Part shown: one piece after another, positions 42,295 to 51,413 of the stretch | Layout of the letters: every line of letters begins with the position of its first letter | How positions within the stretch are numbered: the first letter of the stretch is position 1 | Assembly (NCBI GenBank): GCA_964458705.1 | Contig: CAYWKD010000015.1 | Location: 13,665-77,664, forward strand | Reading direction: 5' to 3' | DNA: 64,000 nucleotides | From: JAAUTG01 sp964458705 | GTDB lineage: Bacteria; Bacteroidota; Bacteroidia; Chitinophagales; Saprospiraceae | Translations under genes and position numbers: made by a program | The notes under the pieces: generated by a model | What the model saw: only the letters and a program-made list of their open reading frames with translations | The model's database searches: none | What the model was told of the DNA's origin: nothing

Positions 42295-43356
42295 ATGGCA
42301 ATAAATCTAGCTTTGAGAGATGCCCTAAAAGAGGCAATGTGTGAAGAAATGCGAAATGATGAGAACATATTTTTGATGGGAGAGGAAGTGGCCGAGTACA
42401 ATGGTGCTTATAAAGTAAGCAAGGGTATGCTAGATGAATTCGGTGCAAAACGAGTAATTGATACGCCTATCGCAGAGTTAGGATTTGCAGGTATTGGCGT
42501 AGGCGCAGCTATGAATGGCCTGCGTCCTATTGTGGAGTTTATGACTTGGAATTTTGCTGTCTTAGCTTTTGATCAAATTGTAAATAATGCTGCCAAAACA
42601 CTCTCTCAATCTGCTGGGCAGTTTTTTTGTCCAATCGTCTTTCGGGGACCTTCTGGCTCAGCGGGACAATTAGCCCAACAGCATTCACAAACTTTTGAAA
42701 GTTGGATGGCAAATGTGCCAGGCTTAAAAGTTATTTCTTGTATTGATCCAGCTGATGCTAAAGGTTTGTTGAAGTCAGCTATTCGAGATAATGACCCTGT
42801 CTGTGTGATGGAATCTGAAATGATGTATGCCCTAGAATTACATCAAGAAGACAATGGCAATCGTTCCTACTATTTTCCGACTTCCCGAAAGACCTGGCAA
42901 GCGGCAGGCTCTGAAATTATAGAAGGACAAGATCATTTAATTCCTATCGGAAAAGCTGCTTACAGAAGAAGAGGAGATGATGTAACAATTGTTTCTTTCA
43001 ATAAGATGGTATTGGAAGCACTAGATGCTGCGGAAGAGTTAGCAAAGGAGGGTATTTCAGCAGAAGTGATTGATTTACGAACGATTCGCCCAATGGACTA
43101 TGAAACGATTGTAACATCGGTCAAAAAAACCAATCGCTTGGTAGTCGTGGATGAATCTTGGCCATTTGCTGGTATTTCCAGTGAAGTAGCTTATGCCGTT
43201 CAGAAATATGCCTTTGACTATTTAGATGCGCCAGTTACTCGCATTAATGCAGCTGATACGTCGCTTTCTTATTCGCCTACCTTAGTGGAGGCCTATCTAC
43301 CCAATCCTGAAAAAATTGTTAAAGCAGTGAAAGAAGTGATGTACCAAGTCGCATAA
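42295..43356 (+). CDS. pdhB: Pyruvate dehydrogenase E1 component, beta subunit
   Basis: The 353-residue E1 beta, with an alpha subunit, decarboxylates pyruvate and reductively acetylates the lipoyl domain of E2. It has FLMGEEVAEYNGAYKVSKG and RVIDTPIAELGFAGIGVGA for the TPP/subunit interface, QHSQTFE, and the C-terminal transketolase-like domain (EVIDLRTIRPMD, VVVDESWPFAGI). No alpha subunit is adjacent, so pdhA is elsewhere. A segment between ESEMMYALEL and LIPIGKAA is about 24 residues longer than in typical E1 beta (noted separately). Confidence 0.92.
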   Translation: MAINLALRDALKEAMCEEMRNDENIFLMGEEVAEYNGAYKVSKGMLDEFGAKRVIDTPIAELGFAGIGVGAAMNGLRPIVEFMTWNFAVLAFDQIVNNAAKTLSQSAGQFFCPIVFRGPSGSAGQLAQQHSQTFESWMANVPGLKVISCIDPADAKGLLKSAIRDNDPVCVMESEMMYALELHQEDNGNRSYYFPTSRKTWQAAGSEIIEGQDHLIPIGKAAYRRRGDDVTIVSFNKMVLEALDAAEELAKEGISAEVIDLRTIRPMDYETIVTSVKKTNRLVVVDESWPFAGISSEVAYAVQKYAFDYLDAPVTRINAADTSLSYSPTLVEAYLPNPEKIVKAVKEVMYQVA

Positions 43357-43418
43357 TGAAAACATGATTCTATCGTACCAAACGATCTTGGTTTTTACGA
43401 GGGCACTGGGAAACATTT

Positions 43419-43447
43419 TTTGATTCTTAGTGCCTTCGGTAATTTTG
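43419..43447 (+). promoter_or_regulatory. Bacteroidota promoter for trpE
   Basis: TTTG (43419-43422), 17 bases, TAATTTTG (43440-43447). Transcription would start about 43454 and give an 80-base leader. The leader holds the stem AGCTTC/GAAGCT (43488-43507) and CATCT/AGATG, whose second arm includes the trpE start codon. Confidence 0.6.
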
Positions 43448-43533
43448 AGAACGAATAGATAGATAGCCTCGTATTGTATTATTCAGCTTCACCATTTTGA
43501 AGCTAATCTGAACAAAAAAAACATCTAAGACAG

Positions 43534-44946
43534 ATGCCAAATAAAATTAAACTGCATACAGCAATCATAGAACATACTGTAGAATTTGATACACCGATTA
43601 GTCTGTACCTCAAGTTAAGGGATCATTTTCTAAACCCAATCTTACTGGAAAGTAATATTCACCTCAATCCTAGCAACGCACGTTCCATTATTGCACTTGA
43701 TCCTATTGCCAATTTTCAAGTACAAAATGGAGTAGTCAAGAAAAAATTTCCTAACGAACAGTTGGAAATGCAACCGCTTAAACATCCACTAGAGGTTTCA
43801 GAGCTATTTCAAGATTTCTTGCATCAGTTTGATGTGGAGATGCCTGATAATAAACGAGTTGTTAATGGTTTCTTTGGCTATTCTACTTTCGATAGCGTAC
43901 AATATTTTGATACACTAGAGTTTCCAAAGGACAAGCGCAAAATGGATATTCCAGATTTGAACTATGCCCTATATCGCTACGTCATTGTAACAGATCATCC
44001 TCGCCAAGTGGTGTATGTGCTACAAAATCTACAAGCAGGTGAAGTAGCAGATTTTGATCTAATTGAGCGCCTAGTTGCTAAACAAACTTTTAGTACTTAC
44101 GACTTTGAAAAGACAGGAGAGAAAACTAGCAATTTAACAGATGAAGCACATCGCGAACTCATCAGAAAAGGAAAGCATCACTGCAAAGTTGGTGATGTAT
44201 TTCAAATTGTACTTTCTCGCCAATTTCAACAACCGTATAAAGGCGATGAATTTAACGTTTATAGGGCATTGCGCCGCATTAATCCATCTCCATACCTGTT
44301 TTTCTTTGACTTTGGAAATTTCAAAATATTTGGTTCTTCCCCTGAGGCTCAAATGATTATTAACAAGGGAGTTGCCAAAGTCAATCCAATTGCTGGCACT
44401 TATCGCAGAACAGGTGATGATGAAAAGGATAAAGAACTCGGCGCTTTATTGCTTGCTGATCCTAAAGAAATTGCAGAGCATATCATGCTGGTGGATTTAG
44501 CCAGAAATGACTTAGGACGTCACTCTACTAAAGTAGAAGTAGAAAGGCTCAAAGAAATTGAATATTTCAGCCATGTCATACACATTGTTTCTACTGTAAA
44601 AGGTTATTTACCAAAAGATGCTAATCCCATTCAAATCTTTGGAGATACTTTTCCTGCTGGTACGCTTTCAGGTGCACCCAAGTATAAAGCTATTCAACTT
44701 ATCAATGAATACGAAAACCAAAATCGTGGCTACTATGGTGGTGCTATTGGCTTCATTGAATTTGATGGCGACATGAATCAGGCCATTCTTATTCGCTCCT
44801 TCATGAGTAAAGATAATATACTCTATTTCCAAGCAGGTGGAGGTATTGTTTTTAAAAGTAATGAAGAAGATGAAGTGCAAGAAGTACAAAATAAACTAGG
44901 AGCATTAATGAAAGCCATAGATGAGGCAGATAAGAATAGTAAATAA
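43534..44946 (+). CDS. trpE: Anthranilate synthase component I
   Basis: The 470-residue TrpE makes anthranilate from chorismate, using ammonia from TrpG, in the first committed step to tryptophan. The Trp-feedback motif LLES is at 37-40. The chorismate-binding domain has FGSSPEAQM, NPIAGTYRR, AEHIMLVDLARNDLGR, TFPAGTLSGAPKYKA and YYGGAIGF. The LLES motif favours TrpE over PabB. trpG follows by 9 bases, so they are one operon. The other trp genes are not in the window. Confidence 0.95.
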   Translation: MPNKIKLHTAIIEHTVEFDTPISLYLKLRDHFLNPILLESNIHLNPSNARSIIALDPIANFQVQNGVVKKKFPNEQLEMQPLKHPLEVSELFQDFLHQFDVEMPDNKRVVNGFFGYSTFDSVQYFDTLEFPKDKRKMDIPDLNYALYRYVIVTDHPRQVVYVLQNLQAGEVADFDLIERLVAKQTFSTYDFEKTGEKTSNLTDEAHRELIRKGKHHCKVGDVFQIVLSRQFQQPYKGDEFNVYRALRRINPSPYLFFFDFGNFKIFGSSPEAQMIINKGVAKVNPIAGTYRRTGDDEKDKELGALLLADPKEIAEHIMLVDLARNDLGRHSTKVEVERLKEIEYFSHVIHIVSTVKGYLPKDANPIQIFGDTFPAGTLSGAPKYKAIQLINEYENQNRGYYGGAIGFIEFDGDMNQAILIRSFMSKDNILYFQAGGGIVFKSNEEDEVQEVQNKLGALMKAIDEADKNSK

Positions 44947-44955
44947 TACAAAAAA

Positions 44956-45570
44956 ATGAAAATTTTAGTACTAGATAATTATGACAGTTTCACGTACAAC
45001 TTAGTACAATACGTCCAAGAAATTTTGAATCATAGGGTGGATGTATATCGAAACGATCAAGTCAAGTTGAGTGTGGTGGAACAGTATGATGTAATTATTT
45101 TATCACCTGGTCCTGGAGTACCTGCCGAAGCAGGAATCATGCCTGAGTTGATTCGACGATATGCACCCACTAAATCCATACTTGGCGTATGCTTGGGGCA
45201 TCAAGCAATTGCAGAGGCTTTTGATGGTGAAATCTTCAATATGGATCATGTACTACATGGTGTAGAAACACCAATTTTAGTAAAGGATCAAGAAGAAATA
45301 TTATTTCGAGATATACCCGAGCAATTTACTGGCGGGCGTTACCATTCGTGGGGGGTACGAAAAGAAAATCTACCTGAAGTGTTTAGCATTACCGCTGAGG
45401 ATGATAAAGGCTCAATTATGGGGATTCGACACAAAGAATATGACGTAAGAGGTGTACAGTTTCATCCTGAGTCCATCATGACAGAGTATGGCATAAAAAT
45501 GCTAGAGAATTTTTTGAAGCATTGCCAAGAAAGATACAGGAAAGAGAGAAGTTCGTCGGCACGATCATAG
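44956..45570 (+). CDS. trpG: Anthranilate synthase component II (glutamine amidotransferase)
   Basis: The 204-residue class I amidotransferase supplies ammonia from glutamine to TrpE. The catalytic triad is visible: Cys79 in GVCLGHQ, His170 and Glu172 in QFHPES; the oxyanion loop is SPGPGVP. It is 9 bases after trpE. In some bacteria the same subunit also serves p-aminobenzoate synthase, which cannot be excluded as no pabB is nearby. The last 15 residues are basic and may be disordered. Confidence 0.95.
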   Translation: MKILVLDNYDSFTYNLVQYVQEILNHRVDVYRNDQVKLSVVEQYDVIILSPGPGVPAEAGIMPELIRRYAPTKSILGVCLGHQAIAEAFDGEIFNMDHVLHGVETPILVKDQEEILFRDIPEQFTGGRYHSWGVRKENLPEVFSITAEDDKGSIMGIRHKEYDVRGVQFHPESIMTEYGIKMLENFLKHCQERYRKERSSSARS

Positions 45571-45615
45571 AAAAAGTGGTATGTATTGGAACTGAAAGAT
45601 TAACTTAAAAAACTG

Positions 45616-45648
45616 GAAGCCCTGTAAATGATGTATTTACAGGGCTTC
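45616..45648. terminator. Terminator between trpG and tRNA-Lys
   Basis: GAAGCCCTGTAAAT (45616-45629) and ATTTACAGGGCTTC (45635-45648) form a perfect 14-bp stem with loop GATGT. On the minus strand it is followed by a T-run, so it fits best as the terminator of tRNA-Lys; it can also stop trpEG transcripts. Confidence 0.88.
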
Positions 45649-45661
45649 TAGCTTAGCAGTG

Positions 45662-45734
45662 TGATCCCGCTGGGATTCGAACCCAGGACCCTTTGATTAA
45701 AAGTCAAATGCTCTACCAACTGAGCTACGAGATC
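45662..45734 (-). tRNA. tRNA-Lys (anticodon UUU)
   Basis: Read on the minus strand it folds as a 73-base tRNA: acceptor GATCTCG/CGGGATC, D arm GCTC/GAGC, anticodon stem TTTGA/TCAAA with loop CTTTTAA, T arm with GTTCGAATC, discriminator A. CCA is not encoded. Confidence 0.97.
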
Positions 45735-45763
45735 AATATTAATTATTCTTTCAAAAGCGGATG

Positions 45764-45795
45764 CAAATGTAAAATAAATAGTTTTGAAATTCCAA
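45764..45795 (-). promoter_or_regulatory. Promoter of tRNA-Lys
   Basis: On the minus strand TTG (45793-45795) is followed after 21 bases by TACATTTG (45764-45771), an exact -7 match. The tRNA 5' end is 30 bases downstream of this box. Confidence 0.7.
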
Positions 45796-45860
45796 TTTTA
45801 TTCACGATTTTATTGCAATTGAAGTGTCAATTGTTAAAGCTATTTATGAATCTCCAAAGC

Positions 45861-46856
45861 CTAGAAATATCTTGGACTCTGAACATTTGAGACCTTATCA
45901 TTCAAATCGTATCCAACCAACAACTCCAATGATCCATTGTTGTAATTTTTAATTGATGCGAGTGAAAAGTCATATCCTATTCCCAGCCGTACCCCTTTAT
46001 TTAGGTAAAATACCGCCCACACATCTATAGAATCATTACCCGCGCTTTCTTCTAATGTCATACGATAACTCAACCCCAGCCAAAAAGTTTTCAATAATAA
46101 AATAGAAACATCTAAATCAATGGAAGTGGGCGTGGCAGCACTATTATCCTGTGGTTTACCCTCGCCTAAATTCCCTACTTTACGAATCAAAATAGAAGGC
46201 TTAAAAATAGCTTCCTCAGAAAAAACTGGGATGATCCCACCAGCCATAAAATATAGTTGCCGATAAAGCTGAGCATTACCATCCACATTTTGAACATTAG
46301 CCGAAGAAATATCTACGCTTAGCAGACGAGGAAAAGACAATCCTGCATAATATTTATCTGCTTCGTAGTAAATGCCAGCTCCAAAATTAGTTCGAGTAAT
46401 ATTTGGATTTGTTTCTGCAAAAGCGGGATCATTTTCTATTCCATCTTCAAAAGTGAGCGATGTCCAATCAGCACGCCAATTAAGTAATCCTACTTGTAGC
46501 CCAGCAGAAAGTCTTCCAACTGGTAGTTGAATTTTATAAGCATAAGAAAAATCAGCTTGAGTCAATTTTCTTACACCTGCTCTATTGTTTTGAAGGCTAA
46601 GTCCAACCCCTACCCTATTCCCTAGCGGAGCGTGAACAGTAGCAATTTGCGAGGACGGAGCTTTGGAAGATGCGCTTGACCAACCTAACCACTGACTTCT
46701 ATGAACAAAATTGGAACTTAAAAAATCTTTATTCCCAGCATAAGCTGGATTGAAGGATAAAGCACTAAAGAGATACGTGGTCTGATTAGCTGTTTGCTGT
46801 GCATCCAAATGAATACAACACAACAGTAGTAAAAATAAGAGTACAGCAATTTTCAT
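45861..46856 (-). CDS. PorP/SprF-family outer-membrane protein
   Basis: The 331-residue protein has a signal peptide (to DAQ, about residue 19), then the family start TTYLFSALSFNPAYAGNKD and HRSQWLGW, and the family end ELLVGYDLNDKVSNVQSPRYF with the conserved PRYF. SprF/PorP proteins pair with large T9SS type B substrates and bind their CTD; PorP is also part of the core machine near PorK-N. Here no PorKLMN and no large adhesin gene adjoins it, so it is an orphan whose cargo lies elsewhere. It lies upstream of tRNA-Lys in its own direction. Confidence 0.92.
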   Translation of the reverse strand: MKIAVLLFLLLLCCIHLDAQQTANQTTYLFSALSFNPAYAGNKDFLSSNFVHRSQWLGWSSASSKAPSSQIATVHAPLGNRVGVGLSLQNNRAGVRKLTQADFSYAYKIQLPVGRLSAGLQVGLLNWRADWTSLTFEDGIENDPAFAETNPNITRTNFGAGIYYEADKYYAGLSFPRLLSVDISSANVQNVDGNAQLYRQLYFMAGGIIPVFSEEAIFKPSILIRKVGNLGEGKPQDNSAATPTSIDLDVSILLLKTFWLGLSYRMTLEESAGNDSIDVWAVFYLNKGVRLGIGYDFSLASIKNYNNGSLELLVGYDLNDKVSNVQSPRYF

Positions 46857-46882
46857 GTAAATAATCTTGTTTTTTGCTTACG

Positions 46883-46890
46883 TATATTTG
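46883..46890 (+). promoter_or_regulatory. TAnnTTTG -7 element upstream of the mutarotase-like gene
   Basis: TATATTTG matches the -7 consensus, 88 bases before the ATG at 46979. A correctly spaced -33 is lacking, and a second near match TATATTTC occurs at 46945-46952, so which is used is uncertain. Confidence 0.4.
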
Positions 46891-46978
46891 GAGATTATAT
46901 TGCTTTATGCCCACCAGAATAATAGCATTTTGAGATGAAGTGTTTATATTTCGCAGGAATTAATATCATCAATCTATT

Positions 46979-47851
46979 ATGAGTCGTTTAACTATTTCAA
47001 ATGGAATTATCAGTGTTGGAGTTAATCAAAAGGGGGCAGAGCTTGCCAGCATTAGGTCTGGAAATCAAGAATACCTCTGGGAAGCCGATCCAAAATACTG
47101 GGGAAGGCACTCTGCTATTTTATTCCCAATTGTTGGAAAGCTAAAGAACGATCAATTTCACATAGACGGAAAGACGTACAAAATGAGCCAACATGGCTTT
47201 GCTAGAGACATGGTTTTTGATGTTGTAAATCACAGTGAATCAGAACTATTACTCACGCTAAAAAGTAATAAAGAAACGCTTTCACAATATCCTTATCAGT
47301 TCGACTTACAAATTCACTACGCTATAGATTCCGATGCTCTTGCTATTACTTACACGGTCATCAACACAGATAATCAAACGATTTATTTTTCAATAGGCGG
47401 ACATCCAGCTTTCAAGTGTCCCTTAAGAGAAGATGAAAAACGTTCGGATTATTATTTGCTGTTTAATGAGGTTGAAGATGCAAGCCGTCAACTTATCAAC
47501 GACAAAGGATTAAGGACTGGGGAGGAAAAAAAAGTAATGAATGGTGACAATCGAATTAGAATTACAGATCATCTATTTGATGAAGATGCTTTGATTTTTA
47601 AGCATTTAAACGCTAACAAAGTTACTTTAGTCAATGGCAATCACGAGAAAGTATTGACTTTTCAGTTTACTCGCTTTCCTTACTTAGGTATCTGGTCAAA
47701 AAGCCAAGCGTCCTCTTTCATTTGTATTGAACCATGGTACGGTGTAGCCGATGCTATAAAAGCAAGTGGAAATTTCCTTGAAAAAGAAGGCATTTTAATG
47801 CTTGATAAGAATAAGGAATTTAGTTGTACGCATGAGGTAAGGATTTGGTAA
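46979..47851 (+). CDS. Aldose 1-epimerase family protein (LacX/YeaD-like)
   Basis: The 290-residue mutarotase-like enzyme should interconvert the anomers of a free or phosphorylated hexose. The probable catalytic residues are His72 in SQHGFARD and His142 in SIGGHPAFKCPL, with a Glu in FICIEPWYGVAD. The sequence NQEYLWEADPKYW is typical of the LacX branch. It has no signal peptide, so it is cytoplasmic. It is followed by the pst operon, 67 bases away, with no obvious link. Confidence 0.88.
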   Translation: MSRLTISNGIISVGVNQKGAELASIRSGNQEYLWEADPKYWGRHSAILFPIVGKLKNDQFHIDGKTYKMSQHGFARDMVFDVVNHSESELLLTLKSNKETLSQYPYQFDLQIHYAIDSDALAITYTVINTDNQTIYFSIGGHPAFKCPLREDEKRSDYYLLFNEVEDASRQLINDKGLRTGEEKKVMNGDNRIRITDHLFDEDALIFKHLNANKVTLVNGNHEKVLTFQFTRFPYLGIWSKSQASSFICIEPWYGVADAIKASGNFLEKEGILMLDKNKEFSCTHEVRIW

Positions 47852-47918
47852 AAAAATTTAGCTAGATAACATTCAGGTAATATTGACTTATTAATTTTAT
47901 ACCCTGTAATCATTGAAG

Positions 47919-48803
47919 ATGAAATCAATAATAACTCACATACTCCTTTTTACACTGTTTCTGTCATGCAGCACAAGAGACTACGAGACCGTTACCATTA
48001 AGGGATCTGATTCAGAAGTGAATATGGCACTAAACTTGGCTGAGACCTTTATGATGCAAGATTCTGCTATATCAATTGCTGTTACAGGAGGGGGATCTGG
48101 AGCTGGTATTGCCTCACTTATTAATAACAAATGCGACATCGCTAATTCATCTCGCCCTTTTAAGCTAGCCGAAGTAGAATTGGCCCGAGAACGAGGTATT
48201 ACAGTTACTCCTGTTGTTTTTGCAATTGATGCTTTAGCGATTGTTACTCATCCAAGTGTTGGAATTGACAGTTTGACAATTGAGCAGGTTGCTCAAATTT
48301 TTAAAGGAACAATCAATAATTGGAAGGCTCTGGGTAGTCGTGATGCAGGCATTTCCTTGTACGGCAGGCAGAGCAACTCAGGTACTTTCGTATATGTGCA
48401 GCAAAATATTCTGAAAGGTGAATATTCCAACGCCATGAAACAGATGAACGGAACGGCTCAAATTTTAGAAGCTATAAAAACTGATCCCAATAGCATAGGT
48501 TATGTTGGCATTGGATATATTATCAATAAAGAAGCAAAGGCAATGGACGGGGTAAAAGTTCTTTCCATAAAACCGAGTGCTACCTCCCCAGCAGTCAATC
48601 CAACTAACCGTCAAGCGATCATAAACGGAGACTATATAATAACAAGACCTCTGTATCAATACACAAATGGTAATCCAACTGGAAAAACTAAAGCATTCAT
48701 TCAATTTGAACTAAGCCAAGCAGGTCAAGCTATTGTAGAAAGAAATGGTTATTTCCCAATTACAAAGCAATACAAGCAACAAAATAGCCAATACGGTTTA
48801 TGA
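47919..48803 (+). CDS. pstS: Phosphate-binding lipoprotein of the Pst transporter
   Basis: From ATG 47919 the 294-residue protein has a lipoprotein signal (HILLFTLFLSC, Cys near 17) and the PBP-like fold: TIKGSDSEVNM, AVTGGGSGAGI (phosphate loop), CDIANSSRP, and LYGRQSNSGTF. It catches inorganic phosphate for PstCAB. An in-frame TTG at 47913 is two codons earlier and less likely. Its stop overlaps the ATG of pstC in ATGA, showing translational coupling. Control by a PhoBR-type system is known for the family, but I see no clear Pho box. Confidence 0.92.
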   Translation: MKSIITHILLFTLFLSCSTRDYETVTIKGSDSEVNMALNLAETFMMQDSAISIAVTGGGSGAGIASLINNKCDIANSSRPFKLAEVELARERGITVTPVVFAIDALAIVTHPSVGIDSLTIEQVAQIFKGTINNWKALGSRDAGISLYGRQSNSGTFVYVQQNILKGEYSNAMKQMNGTAQILEAIKTDPNSIGYVGIGYIINKEAKAMDGVKVLSIKPSATSPAVNPTNRQAIINGDYIITRPLYQYTNGNPTGKTKAFIQFELSQAGQAIVERNGYFPITKQYKQQNSQYGL

Positions 48804-49690
48804 GTATGAAAAGAAGACTCTTCTGGAATCACTTTTTTAAGCAACTCTTTAAGACATCAGGAATATTTACTGTTTTGATTTTAGCAGGCATCTTTGGTAT
48901 GTTGGTTATCAATGGTGTACTGACGTTCAAAGAAGTAAGTTTAAAAGAATTTTTCTTGACTGCTCAATGGAATCCAGCAGCTTATGGACAAGCAAAATTC
49001 GGCATAGGTGCAATGCTTGTAAGCACCTTATTGGTTACTCTAGGAGCTATGCTTATTGCAATACCTCTAGGAATCGGTACTGCTGCTTATCTAGCTGAAT
49101 TTGCTTCGCCAAGAGTAGAATCCATCTTAAAACCAGCGGTTGAAATGTTAGCAGCCGTTCCTTCAGTTGCCATTGGATTTTTGGGTATTGTTTTAGTGGG
49201 ACCTTTTTTGGCCAAAATATTTGACTTGAATAACGGCTTAAATGCACTAAATGGCTCTATTTTACTAGCAGTGATGGCTCTGCCTACAATTATTACAGTT
49301 GCAGAGGATGCTATTTATGCTGTACCTAACTCCTACAAAGAAGCCTCGTATGCACTTGGTGCTAACCGCTGGATAACGCTAATGAAGATAATATTACCAA
49401 GCTGTGCTTCAAGCATTATAGCAGCAATTATGCTAGGTCTAGGTAGAGCAATAGGTGAAACAATGACCGTACTGATGGCAACAGGCAACTCACTTTCTAT
49501 TCCTGAGGGTTTCTTCAGTCCCATTCGTACAATCACTGCAACTATCGCTATCGAATTAGGAGAAGTACCTTATAATACGACTCATTATTATAGCTTATTT
49601 GCAATAGGAGCAGTCTTATTTATTATCACTTTAGCGATTAATCTATTGGCGGAGTACATAGCAAATAGTTACAGAAAAAAGGGACAGTAG
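48800..49690 (+). CDS. pstC: Phosphate ABC transporter permease
   Basis: The 296-residue inner-membrane permease has about six hydrophobic segments and the ABC permease coupling region EASYALGANRWITLMKIILP with AIGETMTVLMATGN, the conserved PstC stretch. The N-terminus (LFKTSGIFTVLILAGIFGML) is TM1. It pairs with PstA to form the channel. It starts inside the pstS stop (ATGA). Confidence 0.94.
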   Translation: MSMKRRLFWNHFFKQLFKTSGIFTVLILAGIFGMLVINGVLTFKEVSLKEFFLTAQWNPAAYGQAKFGIGAMLVSTLLVTLGAMLIAIPLGIGTAAYLAEFASPRVESILKPAVEMLAAVPSVAIGFLGIVLVGPFLAKIFDLNNGLNALNGSILLAVMALPTIITVAEDAIYAVPNSYKEASYALGANRWITLMKIILPSCASSIIAAIMLGLGRAIGETMTVLMATGNSLSIPEGFFSPIRTITATIAIELGEVPYNTTHYYSLFAIGAVLFIITLAINLLAEYIANSYRKKGQ

Positions 49691-49745
49691 ATCAATGGAA
49701 CATTAATAATTGATCCTTTAAAATAATAGGATAAATACTCATAAA

Positions 49746-50597
49746 ATGAAGCAAAACAAACTAAATCAGTGGCTAGGCATCAGCTTTCTTTTGATTTCCA
49801 CTATGATTGTATTGAGCTTTCTAGGTATTATTCTTTTTGATATTTTTGTCAAAGGTTCTGAATCTGTTGACTGGAGTTTTATTTCCAATTATCCTGTAAA
49901 AGGTATGACTGAAGGCGGGATATATCCCGCCGTTGTTGGCACATTTTTAGTCACTATTGTAACGGCTATTTTTTCTATTCCACTAGGTATTGCATGTGCT
50001 GTTTACTTGCATGAATACGCTTCAGATGACTGGTTGACACAACTGATTAGAGCTTCTATTAGAAATTTAGCAGGTGTACCTTCGATCATTTACGGCTTAT
50101 TTGGTGTGGCGATTTTTGTGCAAACTCTTAGGATAGGAACTTCTGTATTGACATCTGGTTTGACGCTAGGCCTGCTTTCTTTGCCATACATTGTTACCAC
50201 TACCGAAGAAGCCCTAAAAACAGTTCCGAATATCATGAGAGAAGGAGCTTTGGCATTAGGCTCAACACAGTGGGAAGTGATATGGCGCATTGTGTTACCA
50301 AATGCTATTCCAGGCATCATTACTGGAACAATCTTATCGCTTTCTAGGGCTGCTGGAGAAACTGCTCCCATTTTATTTACTGGGGTCGTCTTTTATCAAC
50401 GCTACTTACCAAGCAGTATTTTAGATGAATTCATGGCACTACCTTATCACTTATATATTCTTTCGACGCAGCATCATGCCATTGAGCAAGTCCGACCATT
50501 AGCATATGGCACAGCACTAATATTAATTAGCCTCGTATTTCTATTGAATATTGTAGCCTTCATCGTAAGAAGTCGCTACCGAAAACAACTAAGCTAA
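49746..50597 (+). CDS. pstA: Phosphate ABC transporter permease
   Basis: The 283-residue partner permease has six hydrophobic segments, GGIYPAVVGTFLVTI, the coupling helix REGALALGSTQWEVIWRIVLP, and AAGETAPILFTG, a PstA hallmark. It follows pstC after 55 bases and precedes pstB by one base. Confidence 0.94.
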   Translation: MKQNKLNQWLGISFLLISTMIVLSFLGIILFDIFVKGSESVDWSFISNYPVKGMTEGGIYPAVVGTFLVTIVTAIFSIPLGIACAVYLHEYASDDWLTQLIRASIRNLAGVPSIIYGLFGVAIFVQTLRIGTSVLTSGLTLGLLSLPYIVTTTEEALKTVPNIMREGALALGSTQWEVIWRIVLPNAIPGIITGTILSLSRAAGETAPILFTGVVFYQRYLPSSILDEFMALPYHLYILSTQHHAIEQVRPLAYGTALILISLVFLLNIVAFIVRSRYRKQLS

Positions 50598-50598
50598 T

Positions 50599-51354
50599 AT
50601 GACTAATAAACTACAAGTCAAAAATATATCACTTTCCTTTGGCTCTAAACAGGTCCTTAAAGGTATTGATTTGGATATAAAGAAAAACAAAGTTACCGCC
50701 TTGATCGGACCTTCGGGCTGTGGAAAATCCACCCTCTTACGCAGTATGAACCGCATGCACGATCTCTCACCTGATGCAAAAGTAAATGGAGATGTGCTGC
50801 TAGATGGAATGAGTATCTACAGGCGAAGCATCAACGTAGTAGAAGTACGAAGCAAGATTGGAATGGTATTCCAAAAACCCAATCCTTTTCCAAAGTCTAT
50901 CTTTGACAATATTTCCTACGGACTAAAAATAAACGGCTCTCGAAGGAATGAAGATATTAAACACAAGGTAGAAAATAGCCTAAGAGCTAGCTATTTGTGG
51001 GATGAGGTGCAGGATGATCTCAATAAATCTGCATTAACCCTTTCAGGTGGCCAGCAGCAGCGATTGTGTATTGCTAGAGCAATTGCTGTTAAACCAGAAG
51101 TCATCTTGATGGATGAACCCTGCTCTGCTCTTGATCCTATTAGCACGGCAAAAGTAGAGGAATTGATTGTTCAACTTAAAGAAGAATATACCATTGTCAT
51201 TGTCACTCATAATATGCAGCAAGCGCAGCGTATATCTGATTTTACTGCTGTTATGTATTTGGGTAAAGTGGTGGAATATGGTGAAACTAAACAAGTTTTT
51301 AACGCTCCCAAAGTTCAATTAACAAAGGATTATATCAGAGGGAGTTTTGGCTAA
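50599..51354 (+). CDS. pstB: Phosphate ABC transporter ATP-binding protein
   Basis: The 251-residue ATPase powers PstCA. Walker A GPSGCGKST is at 37-45, the ABC signature LSGGQ at 148-152 and Walker B ILMDEP at 169-174, and VIVTHNMQQAQRISD carries the switch His. NPFPKSIFDNI is typical of PstB. It ends the operon; phoU, which often follows pstB, is absent, and the next gene is on the opposite strand. Confidence 0.96.
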   Translation: MTNKLQVKNISLSFGSKQVLKGIDLDIKKNKVTALIGPSGCGKSTLLRSMNRMHDLSPDAKVNGDVLLDGMSIYRRSINVVEVRSKIGMVFQKPNPFPKSIFDNISYGLKINGSRRNEDIKHKVENSLRASYLWDEVQDDLNKSALTLSGGQQQRLCIARAIAVKPEVILMDEPCSALDPISTAKVEELIVQLKEEYTIVIVTHNMQQAQRISDFTAVMYLGKVVEYGETKQVFNAPKVQLTKDYIRGSFG

Positions 51355-51413
51355 ATGACTACATCTGCTTTGCTATCAAACTTTATGTAAAGTGCATCAA
51401 GCATCATACCTAT

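Noticed and set aside
45693..45890. Open frame on + of 65 codons
   Set aside because: It runs across the tRNA-Lys gene and into the end of the PorP/SprF gene; no protein-like features.
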